Below, in pieces: positions 1 to 10,140 of a stretch of 64,000 nt of DNA. The stretch's first letter is position 1. Each line of letters opens with the position of its first letter. Location: contig NC_088342.1 in NCBI RefSeq assembly GCF_036884655.1, positions 37,781,001 to 37,845,000 on the forward strand, read 5' to 3'. Source of the DNA: Musa acuminata AAA Group (Eukaryota; Streptophyta; Magnoliopsida; Zingiberales; Musaceae). The notes under the pieces are model-generated. The model had not been told where the DNA came from and did not search any database. It worked only from the letters and a program-made list of their open reading frames with translations. A program made the translations under genes and the position numbers.

Positions 1-848
1 TTTGATATGTTTAGAATATGATTCTATAGTGTCTATCATATTTTGAGACATAATGTTCTCACAACTACCACTCTCAATAATAAGATAACAAATTTTATCT
101 TAGACTTACAATGTATTTTGAAAATATGATTTCGTAATCATTCTTTATTAGAATTATCTTTTAGAGTAGCAAGAGTTCTATGGATTGCTAAACATTTACG
201 TTCTTTGGGTATAGTTTCTTTATAAGTCTCATCATAGTATTCATCGTATATTGATTTTTCAATATCTTCAAGTTGTTCATTGGCATCTTCTGCTTTAGCA
301 AAGTTGACTAGTGCGACTAGATTATCCTATGTGATTCTGCTACTTGTTTGCATTCGATAAAATTATTCATTTGGGGATTCGTTTATGTAGTGTCATACTT
401 GTTTGCATCTAAAGTAAGTAGGAAGGTGACTTATGCGATTAGATCATCCTCCATGGTTGATAGGAGTTAGTTTGGATATATTTTTCATGATTCCATTAGC
501 TTTTGGTCCACTCAAATATTTTCTCAATGGTATTAAGCTAATCAAGAAACTCTTCATGTTGAAGTCGACTATGGAACTCCGACAAGTCAATCTTAATATT
601 ATTATTTATATAAAACAATCTCTTCATGGATGAGTCACCTACAACTTCTTTGGATGGAAATGGATTTGAATCTATCACTTGTATAACTATAACTTAGAGC
701 CTTTAGATTCATGGGTTTCTTAATATTCAAAATACATAGTTAGCTTTTTAATTTATTTCCATAGTGTTTCAATTTCTACATCCCTTACATCTTTATCTGG
801 TTGCATCATTCTTTCATCATGTCACCGTCTATCCCTTCTAGTTGCCAT
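1..848 (-). mobile_element. Ty3/Gypsy gag-protease remnant (5' part, runs off window)
   Basis: Reading the minus strand from 848 gives a gag start (MATRRDRR, stop, HDERMMQPDKDVRDVEIE). Around 430-620 comes a Retrotrans_gag-like stretch (IKIDLSEFHSRLQHEEFLD, stop, LNTIEKIFEW), comparable to the family pattern 'IPEFxGxLxPEEFLDWLxxVE'. Towards position 1 follows an aspartic-protease-like stretch, SKDKICYLIIESGSCENIMS, matching the Gypsy pattern 'CDVIIDSGSSENIIS'. Here the catalytic Asp of DSGS reads as Glu (ESGS). Order, strand and a primer-binding site just upstream all agree with a Gypsy element whose polymerase lies left of the window. Several in-frame stops and an apparent deletion between gag and protease make it non-functional. 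Family identification is by eye. Confidence 0.7.
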
Positions 849-879
849 AAGAAGGAAGTACTATAAGAGCATAGCAAAA

Positions 880-890
880 CTCCGATACCA
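880..890 (-). other. Primer-binding site of the Gypsy remnant
   Basis: The minus strand reads TGGTATCGGAG, one base from the start of the usual plant initiator tRNA-Met primer site (TGGTATCAGAG). It lies about 30 bases upstream of the gag start codon on the same strand, the expected position between 5' LTR and gag. Confidence 0.65.
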
Positions 891-895
891 AATAA

Positions 896-1340
896 TGTGA
901 AATAAGGTGAAAGAAAAAAAAAAGATTAAAAAAGAAAGTGCCATATAGGAGAACAAAAGAGAACTCTCTCTTTTTGTAAAATGATAATTACGAGTTAGTA
1001 GCTCAAAATTATAAGAGTTAGATAAGATTTTAAAAATTAGAATGTTGCATCAATCTTCCTTCCTCCCACTTTCATAGATCTCTAATACAGTGCATCTCTT
1101 AATCATATAATTAGTGAGTCGTAATTTACTAAAAATGAATCATAAATTATAAGACATTAAATTCATGATGCATTATACTTTGATGGTTTTGGATTTTCAT
1201 AATTATCTTAAGATATGAATCATTTTCCTTAAATTTGATAGAGTTTGAACTTAAAATTTATTATCTTGTTATCTTGAAACTTGGGGGCATTCAATGTTGA
1301 CTATACACTATATCAGTGGTAACCTTGGTTGACACATTTT
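896..1340 (-). mobile_element. Probable 5' LTR of the Gypsy remnant
   Basis: Sequence immediately upstream (minus strand) of the primer-binding site should be the LTR. Its inner end, TG on the plus strand, is at about 896. The outer end is not defined because the partner LTR is outside the window; 1340 is a guess at a CA-type end. The stretch is AT-rich and non-coding. Confidence 0.35.
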
Positions 1341-1377
1341 GCAAGCAAGTTCCTCCTCCATGAATGATTTTGAGTAT

Positions 1378-1412
1378 TATATATATATATATATATATAC
1401 ACACACATATAA
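1378..1412. repeat. (TA)n/(CA)n microsatellite
   Basis: A run of about ten TA units is followed by a short ACAC stretch. Simple sequence only. Confidence 0.85.
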
Positions 1413-2719
1413 AGAAAAGGTAATCTTAAAGTTAATTGGCTAGCGGGTTCGGTACTCCTTCAATCTTTGATCGATGATGATGCGATGAGAAAGATGTTTC
1501 TATTTCACTAAATAAATTATTATTATTTAAAAAAACACGACATGGATTTATATTTTAGTATTATCAGCATTTCCCACCATATTCTTATGAACACAAATAA
1601 TAATTGTAATGGAGAAACATAAATACTTACAACATTGAACTCTTTTGAAGATAATCGATATAATTCTTCACAAAATGGTTATCGGTGGCTCTCAAGAGTA
1701 GCTTAGTGCAATTATTGTGGACAAATACAGATATGCACCAACAAACATGAGATGACATCTCAATTGGCCCAAACACATGACACGATTACCTATCAATTTA
1801 TCATTATAGAGGTTGATGGGTAGTTGGTTTGAAATGAACTCCAATTATGTAGCTTTCATGAGCTTCACATTTCCAAATGATGTTTAGAAGAATCACATGA
1901 GAAGGATGCAAGAGCTTGTCTTTGTTTCCACCAAAGAACAAGATCACTTTCATTCTTGAAATTACATGCATCTTTTCTTTGTGTTTCTTTTCCTAGTTGA
2001 CTTTATTTTACACCAAATCCTGGAGATATTACAAATAATTGATCGAATTTTATTTTTGTTCTTGTAATGTGATCCTCAGCCATGCGTTTAATAAGTTATA
2101 ATCAGATAGTTTTTTTTTGTATTTAAATCGATTTCAAACTTCATATTATCGGAAAAATAAATAACTCTTATGTGGTGTTAAATACACACACACTTTGAGA
2201 TATGGTTATACCATGAAAGATATATAGAAAAATGAGATATATCGAGAGATGATTATAGTAAATAAAACTTTATATTGTTGTGAATACTCGCTATTGTATA
2301 TCTTCTTCTATATAAATTATTAGTGAGTAAATATATTACTGGTATTTTATTAAGGTATACGAATAAAAGTGTGATACCACGACCTAAAAAGTAATTAATA
2401 AAAGACTTTCAAAATGATTATTTGTTTATTATATTCGATATAAGAAATTATTGGCTGTGAAAATCATAATGGAAAAAAAAATCTTTAACAAAAAATAATA
2501 GAACTACAAGTGATTGCTAATGGGCTTAAGGACTTCACATATCATACAATTGGGTGATTTTTTTTTTTTCAAAAGGTGTTGTGTTTTCTTTTTTCTTTTC
2601 AAATGATACGCTAATATAATATTGGAAGTATCCCTCACCAATCCCAATAATATTTTTTTTCTATTAGTTTTGAAGACACTTGTGGATCAGGGGCATGAAT
2701 TATTATAATATTTTTATTT
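1413..2719. other. AT-rich intergenic DNA, no gene seen
   Basis: No open frame with recognisable protein similarity, no splice-consistent coding blocks and no RNA gene could be read in either strand. Homopolymer A/T runs are frequent. Confidence 0.6.
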
Positions 2720-3300
2720 AACTCATTTATAGTATTTTTTTAATAGCATCATAGTGTTTTTATTGAGGTACTAAAAACACTATAAAGTTATTAAAAATTA
2801 CTATAAATAATATCATATTGTGCTACTTTAGTCGTTATTGCTCGTTAAACATTACGACACTATATTCTTATATTTGTAGTTTGTTTAGTTGAGGTTAGGA
2901 GTCCATTTCAATCATTCATATCATTTTCAAGTAAGTTTTATAGTATTTTTATTACGGTGGCCAAAACATTATGATAGATTATTTTTTATCTTTATTTAGG
3001 TGATATTATTTCTAAATTATTATAAATAGTTATTTAAATCTTAATATGAAATATCAAATAGTTTGTAATGTGTTTTGATTTCATTTGATTTATTTATAGT
3101 GTTTTCTAATAACATTATAATATTTTTGTTGAGGTGTAAAAAATATTATCTTTTTAGTTAAAGTTGCTCGTAGACTATTATGATATCAAATTTTTAGGTT
3201 TGAAGATGATTTGATTGGGGTTGAGTTAACTTATATCATTTATAATATTTTTAAGTATATATTTTTATTGTAATGACTAAAACACTATAACATTCACTTG
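2720..3300. repeat. Degenerate hairpin-bearing tandem repeats
   Basis: A motif close to TATAGTRTTTTTATTGAGG, followed by AAAACACTATAA, recurs about four times (near 2,750, 2,940, 3,100 and 3,240). Spacing is about 140-190 bases. The clearest copy is a perfect inverted repeat: arms 2751-2762 and 2772-2783 with a 9-base loop. The other copies keep parts of both arms. No coding capacity. Confidence 0.5.
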
Positions 3301-3310
3301 CACACTCAAT

Positions 3311-4474
3311 TGTTGGAAAGAATAGAATACAAGAAGAATTATTGAAAAAACTGTTTTACATTGAAGCTATTCTCCCTCTATTTATACAGATTAAGAGGGA
3401 GGATTTCATTCAACAGAGTAAAAGATTTTCTCATACAATTAGAAAAATCTTATTAGAGTAATGAGATTTACTCATATAGTTAGGAAAATCTTATCTGCTA
3501 TCATGCCCTCGCAAGATGGTGCTCCTATCAAGGATACCAATCTTGGATCGATGCAAAGCAAACCGTTTACGAGCGAGAGACTTCGTGAGTAGGGCAAGAG
3601 CATATCGATGCTACTGTTGGGGCTACGACAACGGCAGCTATGACTGTTACGGTTGTGGTTGCTGTGAAAGCTGTAGTAGAGGAGAAAGCTGCAGTAATGC
3701 TACAACAGAGGAGGAAGCTACAGTAGAGGATGTAGTTGCAGCAGAAGTGTAGTAGAGGAGGTGGTTGCAGTAGAGGAGGAAGCTACAGCGATACTGCAGT
3801 AAAGGAGGTAGCTGTAGAGATGCTATAACAGAGGAGAAAGCTACAACGATGCTGTAGTGATGCTATAGTAGAGGAGGAAGCTACAACGATGCTATAGTAA
3901 TGCTATAGTAGAGGAGGAAGCTACAGTAGAGGAGGTAGCTGCAGCGATGCTACATTAGAGGAGAAAACTGCAGCATAGGTGCAGTAGAGAAGGTAGCTAC
4001 AATAGAGGAGGAAGCTGCAATGATGCTACAGTAGAGGAGGAAGTTACAACAGGAGGAATCTGCAGCAATTTGGTAGAGAAATCTACAGCGATTAGCTCTT
4101 AGCAAGAGCTGAGGATAGATAATTGACAACTAGGCAGCGGGCTGCGATTGATGCAGATCACTGCCTGATGAAGATGATGCTATGGCGGCGGACAACCCGA
4201 GCCTGGGGTCGGTGCAGGCAACGCTGATGAAGAAGGCTGCATGGAGGAGAAGAGGGAAGGAGCAGGCAGGGGTTGGAGAGGGATCCACTACTCAGGGCGA
4301 GCAGAGCCGCACCAAAACAGGCCCAATAGAAGACAAGAAGAATTATTAAAGAAGTTGTTTTACATTGAAGCTATTCTCTCCCTATTTATATAGATTAAGA
4401 GGAAGAATTTTCCTCAACAGAATTGAGAGATTTCCTCGTACAATTAGAAAAATCTTATTAGAATAAAGAGATTT
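3311..4474 (-). mobile_element. Small non-autonomous Copia-like LTR element
   Basis: Two related repeats flank an 0.8-kb interior. On the minus strand the left repeat (about 3311-3500) is the 3' LTR, ending in CCAACA and containing a TATAAATAGAGG promoter-like box. The right repeat (about 4325-4474) is a 5' LTR, truncated at its outer end near 4474. A polypurine tract (GCGAGGGCATGATAG, minus) adjoins the left LTR. Just before it the minus frame reads RFALHRSKIGILDRSTILRG, reminiscent of the C-terminus of Copia polyproteins. The remainder of the interior is a minisatellite, so nothing autonomous is encoded. Target duplications cannot be found because the right LTR is truncated. Confidence 0.65.
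3640..4095. repeat. Minisatellite of CTACAGTAGAGGAGGAAG-type units
   Basis: Interior of the small Copia-like element. Variants of 'GCTACAGTAGAGGAGGAAGCTACAACGATG' recur many times, built mostly from 3-base-multiple blocks (GCTGCAG, TAGAGGAGG, CAACGATGC). This keeps short stretches open in one frame and explains a spurious Ala/Glu/Ser-rich open frame at 3516-3752. Confidence 0.75.
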
Positions 4475-5800
4475 ACTCCACTTACCCAAAGCACCTAATG
4501 GATTGGTCCATGAGACAACTCCACGAATGACAGGAGTTATATATTGAGACTAATACATGGGTATTTTGGGTATTATATGAAATAAAAGATACTATTTGAG
4601 AAAAATAAAAACATACTCACCTTTTGAGAAAAATAAAAAATATTTTTGAAAAAATTACCCAATATAATTTGTGATACTCATACAATATGATAAAAGTTAG
4701 AATGATATTGTAAATAAACGATAAAATAAAGTAGATGATCGAATATCAAATCTTAATGTGATGTTGTCGTTGACTCATTGCATGAATTTATGCGAGGACG
4801 AGGAGTCGTGATCCCTATAATTTATGGTTAGGTCTTTAATTATAAAAAAAATAAAAAATAATATTAATCATCTATAGAATCATAAAATTAATTTTTATAT
4901 TTTAAAAATATAATAATTATTTATCAAAAATAAGAATTTTTTAAATAACATAAACATCAAATTATTTTAGTAAAAGTCTAAGGGTACTTTTGTCCAAATA
5001 AGAAAAGATAAAAACTAATAATGTGAACTTTTTCCGATAAAATGCTGTATAAAAATCTGGATAGATGTAAATCCTTCTTGGTATTCCCTGAAAATGGTAG
5101 AAAATAATTGAATTTGATGTAATCATTCTTTAATATTTTCTCAAGATGGTAGTGAATGATTGATTGTATTTAATGTAGTCCTCCTCGTCATAACAATAAA
5201 AAAGAATAAATTCTTAGAAAAATAATAAAAGAACACTATAATTCATCAATTAAGCATGAATATAATATAAGGAAAAACAAAACGTAATAGTAGTGGTAGG
5301 CGGTACTGCCAGAGGCATCCACGTGGCTTCTGATCAACCACATAATTGATCCGAATCAAGTGATTGCACTCGTATTCATTGCGCCTTATGACGACATACA
5401 TCAAACGTAATACAACATGAGTAATACCTCAACATTCATCGAGTACCTTCTCACTCTTCGACGTAGTACCCGTGTACGATGTACTTCGGAACGTGCAAGG
5501 TGGGACCTGATGTGCTGACGAATCACAAGGCAGGTCATCGGAGAGGTATTCCAAATACGAAAATGCAAAACACCTCAACAGAACTTACTTTTCCTACCCG
5601 CCGATGGGTTATCATTCCAACCACTCAATCGGTGGGACCATTTTCCCAGTCGTAGGTAGGTACGCGAATTGGGTAAGAAATTAACATGCGGAAAGCATTT
5701 TTTTGGTTCAACAGTACTTTTACTTCCGAGACTGCGCCTCCTATATCTCCTCAACGACACCCTCCTCGCCCACCTCTCTCCCGCCACCAGCCACCGCGCC
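4475..5800. other. AT-rich intergenic DNA, no gene seen
   Basis: Mostly A/T-rich with homopolymer runs. The last 500 bases become GC-richer as the DAHP synthase promoter approaches. No coding or RNA feature recognised. Confidence 0.55.
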
Positions 5801-5810
5801 CTCTCGGTTC

Positions 5811-5818
5811 TATAAATA
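5811..5818 (+). promoter_or_regulatory. TATA box of the DAHP synthase pseudogene
   Basis: TATAAATA stands about 150 bases upstream of the ancestral start codon at 5966, after a C-rich stretch and before a CT-rich leader. This is a typical plant class II core promoter layout and appears undamaged, so the locus could still be transcribed. Confidence 0.6.
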
Positions 5819-5873
5819 AACACCTCCCTCGCCCTCCTACCTCCTTAGGAGGGACTTCTCTTACTACAGACGC

Positions 5874-5899
5874 CTCTCTCTCTCTCTCTCTCTCTCTCT
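5874..5899 (+). repeat. (CT)n tract in the 5' leader
   Basis: Thirteen or so CT units lie between the TATA box and the start codon. Pyrimidine-rich leaders of this sort are common in highly expressed plant genes; no other role is evident. Confidence 0.75.
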
Positions 5900-5965
5900 A
5901 GCATTTCCTTTCACGCCTCATCATCGTCGTTGTTACTCCGAAAAAGGACGGAGAAGAGTTCGAGA

Positions 5966-7770
5966 ATGGCCCTCGCCAGTGGCACTTCCCTCCTCCCCCG
6001 CCACCAGCCCCTGCTTTTCTCCTCTTCCTCCTCCTCCGTCTCCGGCTGCGCCTTCCCCGGCTCCTCCCAGGCTTACCTGCCGTCCCTCGTCCACGCCGGC
6101 CGGAGGAAGGCTTCCCCCTGTCCCATATCAGTCGTGAATGCCGCGGAGCCCTCCAAGGTGAAAACTAAGGAGCCGGCGTTGGAGGAGAAGCTGCGGAGGT
6201 GGTCGGTGCATAGCTGGAAGGCCAAGAAGGCGCTCCAGCTGCCGGAGTACCCGACCATGGTGGAGCCGGAGTCGGTGCTCCACACGAAAAGAAATTCCCG
6301 CCGATTGTGTTTGCCGGTGAGGCCCGCAACCTAGACGAGCGCCTCGCGGATGCGGCCCTCGGCAAGGCGTTCCTTCTCCAGGGGAGCGACTGCGCCGAGA
6401 GCTTCAAGGAGTTCAACTTCATTAACATCCGGGACACCTTCCGGATCCTCCTCCAGATGAGCGTCGCCCTCTTGTTCTGCGGCCAGATGCCCGTCATCAA
6501 GGTGAAATTCGATCGACATAAAACCCTAGCATTCACATCGCTTGCGATCTCACCGGTTCTGGAGTTTGTGTTAATGTTCTCGATCTGGAGATTTACAGGT
6601 GGGGAGGATGGCGGGGCAGTTTTCAAAGCCGAGGTCGGAGCCGTTCGAGGAGAAGAACGGGTTGAAGCTGCCGAGCTACAGAAGGGACAACATCAATGGC
6701 GACGCGTTCGACGAGAAGTCGAGGATTCCGGATCCGCAGAGGATGATCCGGGCCTATTGCCAGGCGGCTGAACCTCCTCCGCGCGTTCGCCAACGGTGGG
6801 TACTCCGCCATGCAGCGCGTCACGCAGTGGAACCTCGACTTCACCGAGTACAGTGAGCAGGGAGACAGGTAGGCGACCGTCAGTCCCTGTCTCATCAATC
6901 TATGGCGGTCGTCTCGCATTCGCCGTGAACAAACATCTCGACTTTAACCTGTGTTATTTGGGGAATAAAAAGGTCCTTGTAAGGTCTTCTGACTGAAGTC
7001 ACAGTGATGTTTGTTTTTATGCCGCTGACAGGTATCAGGAACTGGCCCACCGGGTGGACGAGGCCCTGGGGTTCATGGCTGCAGCCGGGCTTACGATGGA
7101 CCATCCCATCATGACAACCACTGAGTTCTGGACCTCCCATGAATGCCATCATGACAACCACTGAGTTCTGCACTTCCGGCCTCCATTATGATTGTTCGGC
7201 CCACTTCCTCTGGGTCGGAGAGCGGACTCGCCAACTTGACGGTGCTCATGTCGAGTTTCTTCGAGCGTTGCCAACCCTCTTGGCATCAAGGTGATGTTAT
7301 TCTTCACTGCGGTAGAATGATCTCCAGTTAAATACTAATTAGTTCACGCTCAAAGCTATTTTGCGAAACCTGGAACATGATAGTGCTAGTGAAGCTTAAA
7401 ATCAATAGTGATGAAGATGTCGAACTCCTCCTAATTGAGAGATTTATTCACTGTCGCATCTCCTCTAGCTCCTTCAGTGAACATTTTGCAAATCTAATTG
7501 GATACTTGGTGGATGATGTAGGTAAGTGACAAGATGACCCCAAGGAGCTCGCAAGTTGATTGATAAACTGAACCCTCAGAACAAGCCGGGGAGGATCACG
7601 GTGATAACGACGATGGGGGCAGAGAACATGCGGGTGAAGCTGCCCCCATTTGATCCGAGCAGTTAGGGGAGCTGAGCAAATTGTAACCTGGGTCAGTGAC
7701 CCCATGCACGGGAATACCATAAAGGCCCCCCCCATGTGGTCTCAAGACTCAACCTTTCGACTCAATTCTG
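5966..7770 (+). pseudogene. Class II DAHP synthase pseudogene (plastid, shikimate pathway)
   Basis: The ancestral enzyme condenses phosphoenolpyruvate with erythrose 4-phosphate, the first step of aromatic amino-acid synthesis in plastids. Exon 1 (5966-6501) encodes a Ser-rich transit peptide from MALASGTS, then [24 protein letters not shown] and, after a 1-base deletion near 6285, [13 protein letters not shown] and [11 protein letters not shown] with the conserved metal-ligand Cys. Exon 2 (6599-6868) gives [13 protein letters not shown] and [22 protein letters not shown], then loses a few codons near 6768 and shifts frame. Exon 3 (7032-7290) gives [20 protein letters not shown]; part of it is replaced by a copied 23-base block, and another single-base deletion precedes ANPLGIK. 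Exon 4 (7522-7770) has at least three more frameshifts around [17 protein letters not shown] and MHGNTIKAP. The final exon or exons (HPGG, RYHTHCDPRLNASQ region of the family) are absent. Introns keep GT-AG ends. Clearly dead as an enzyme gene. Confidence 0.92.
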
Positions 7771-8283
7771 GTATGTTCGCATGTTTAGCTTTTAGGCTAA
7801 TTAGATATTATGTCATGTAATTTGTTAACTTTAATATCTTATTTTTTTTTATATTTTAAAAATTATATTCATAAAAAGAAAATATTTAATTTTATTTTTT
7901 CTTATGCTATTGAATCTACTAACAAAAATACTATAAGATTTATCATTGACATGCTCACTTTGTCTTATTTTGATTTATTGCTGGACACATATGATATTTT
8001 CGTCAACAAAGTGAGGAGAAACGAGATTAAATGTTTCACTTTCGTTAGTATAGAAATATCAATGTAACTTTTAAAAGTATAGGGATCGAAATACTAAAGA
8101 TAACTAATTATAGGGGATAATATATAATTTTTTTATTTTTAGTTTTAGTTATGAATGTTTCATAAATAATCTATACATCAAAACATTGACCTATACATTT
8201 TGTCATAAATAAATATATATCTTTAATAAATTCATAAAAGGAGATTAAGGTATAATATTAAGTGAATTCTTTATTACCAAAAA
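7771..8283. other. AT-rich DNA downstream of the pseudogene
   Basis: The missing 3' exons of DAHP synthase are not found here. No other gene or element was recognised. Confidence 0.5.
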
Positions 8284-8323
8284 GTACTGTCTTTACAGTA
8301 CCTTTATTGCCTAAAGGTACTGT
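8284..8323. repeat. Compound inverted repeat (GTACTGT/ACAGTAC)
   Basis: GTACTGT (8284-8290) pairs with ACAGTAC (8295-8301) over a 4-base loop. The latter, as ACAGTACCTTT (8295-8305), also pairs perfectly with AAAGGTACTGT (8313-8323). The middle arm can therefore form either of two hairpins. Confidence 0.7.
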
Positions 8324-8414
8324 CTTTTAACTCATGATATAACGAGAGCTTGATGACATTTTCAACATTTCTATCTACTATGGATAACATTATGGCTCAT
8401 AATAACATTATTCC

Positions 8415-8452
8415 TAATGTTGATAACATTAAGAATAATGTTATCAACATTA
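8415..8452. repeat. Perfect 16-bp inverted repeat
   Basis: TAATGTTGATAACATT (8415-8430) and AATGTTATCAACATTA (8437-8452) are exact reverse complements around a 6-base loop. No flanking target duplication or transposase was recognised. It could be a foldback element relic. Confidence 0.7.
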
Positions 8453-8957
8453 TTCCTCATAATCTACAATGCTGGATTAATGATGGCCTGGTGACGCTTT
8501 CAACATCATAGCTTATGGTTGCACACTTCTTAGATAGTGGCAGGGATGTGGCTGGAAATTTTAGAGCTTCCATTAGCAGTAATTATAGTATTGCGAATTC
8601 CTTAGGCTGAGGGCCGGGCCTTCTTTGACGTCCATGAGCAAGAAGGAAGCCACCCGGGAGGTGTTCGAAGAAGAGTTAGGGTGCTATGATGTCGGAATGG
8701 TTTTAGAGAATTATTCTTTCTTCTGGATGTGTCCTCGCATGATTTTTGATGTAAAGCTACCAAATTATGTAGCTGAGGCAAAATTCTTTGTTCTTCGTAT
8801 GAGAATAAGAGGAATCAAAGTAGAAAACAAAATTTCATAGCTTGTTGTGGTGTTATGCAAATAAAAAAAAAGGGGGAAAATTCTCATGAGTCATCCTTTC
8901 TTATAAAGCAGATATGCTCGCTGATGAAATGTGGACAGGAATGGCCGCAGCAGTCGA
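8453..8957. other. Intergenic, one short unrecognised open frame
   Basis: A 71-codon plus-strand frame at 8625-8840 has no motif I recognise, and no splice partner or promoter. I do not call it a gene. Confidence 0.4.
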
Positions 8958-8985
8958 GGGATTGTGGGGGGGTGTGGGTGGGGGG
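8958..8985 (+). other. Potential G-quadruplex
   Basis: Four G-runs (GGG, GGGGGGG, GGG, GGGGGG) are separated by loops of 5, 3 and 1 bases in otherwise AT-rich DNA. This matches the usual G4 sequence rule; formation is untested. Confidence 0.55.
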
Positions 8986-9800
8986 TTTCTATAGCAACTC
9001 TGTGAAGAACAAAACAAAATGAAGGTTGAATGATAAAAGAGCATTGAAGTTTAACAATAAATACTAGACGAAAATATTATTTTATAGATCTTGGAGCTAA
9101 CACAATAGGAGAAACTTGAATGATCTTAAAAGACATTTATGAATGTTTGAAGATAAAATTGAAGATATTGAGATAAAAACAAAATTCAAACTGTGATGTG
9201 AATAGTATTGATTTTATTGAGATAGATGATTTTGTTGGATTAGATAATAAAGAAGTTAGATATCCATATAGATGATTATGCTGATCGGATTGATTTTATT
9301 TTTGAACTTTGGCTTAAGAAATCTAATAAGATTAATTTCAAACAAATTAGAATTTTATAATTGATCAAGACAAATAAGAGAGATCGAGCATATGAATAAC
9401 TAATATAAATTGCATGACTCAAAATTTAAAGATTCTAGAAGAAATTAACGATATCAAAGGAAATTATATCAACCTTCAAGGCTTTCCATAATATTTTTTT
9501 TAGAGTTCAATGTAGGAGAGCATGTTAGAATATTAGATCAAATTTTGTGATTAGATATAATTTTGATTTATAACTCTTACTCAAGATATAAATATCTATC
9601 ATAATTATAGTAAAATTATTGAGTTTATTCTTCTTCTACAAATAGATGTTTATATAACACTTTAGACATATAATTGAAAAAAAAAAAAGATAGATCCAAA
9701 GGGAGACCTAGAAATCTAGAGATTTTAAATTATTATATTTGATATAGATTTTTTAGTTTTGAGATGTGTTCTATATTTGATAACAATTTTGCCCATGACG
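8986..9800. other. Intergenic, possible LTR-element tail
   Basis: Around 9,510 a purine stretch (GTAGGAGAGCATG) is followed by TTAGAATATTAGATC, resembling a polypurine tract and LTR start of a plus-strand element. I could not find a partner LTR or pol sequence, so this is only a hint. Confidence 0.25.
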
Positions 9801-9805
9801 AAGCC

Positions 9806-10056
9806 TGAAAGAGCTACAACAGCACTGCAAAAGGCCACATGATGGATTTCATGAGGTATGAAATAGACAACAGTGCTGTAGAACACCAAATAATTAACAC
9901 ACACTGATGAAGATATAATTTCCGTATCATGAGTTACGAAAGAGATATAATAGCACTGCAAAAGACCAAATGGAAGATACGCAACCATGAAGATATGTAT
10001 CTTCCCCATCATGACATGTGAAAGAGACATAACACTACTACAATGGACCAAACTAT
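9806..10056. repeat. Imperfect repeats downstream of the first ABCG gene
   Basis: A block like GAAAGAGATATAACAGCACTGCAAAAGACCA recurs near 9,808, 9,940 and 10,020, partly accompanied by 'ATCATGA(G)TTA(C)G'. The block sits in the likely 3' untranslated or flanking region of the minus-strand ABCG gene. A weaker relative lies beside the stop codon of the second ABCG gene (about 17,260-17,340). Confidence 0.45.
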
Positions 10057-10059
10057 TGC

Positions 10060-10062
<3 letters not shown>

Positions 10063-10109
<47 letters not shown>
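10063..10109. repeat. (TA)n microsatellite 3' of the first ABCG gene
   Basis: About 23 TA units, starting some 30 bases beyond the stop codon on the minus strand. It is probably within or next to the 3' untranslated region. Confidence 0.9.
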
Positions 10110-10110
<1 letters not shown>

Positions 10111-10140
10111 CATAGTGAAGCCATGGAATGCTCATCATAG

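Noticed and set aside
3516..3752. 78-codon Ala/Glu/Cys-rich plus-strand frame
   Set aside because: Lies in the minisatellite interior of a minus-strand Copia-like element; openness follows from 3-base-multiple repeats.
8625..8840. 71-codon frame MTSMSKKEATREVFEEELGC
   Set aside because: No recognisable family, promoter or splice partner; chance frame remains the simplest reading.
9725..10138. 137-codon minus-strand frame with Tyr-Ile run, downstream of ABCG copy 1
   Set aside because: Crosses the (TA)n tract and repeats of the 3' flank; no protein-like conservation.
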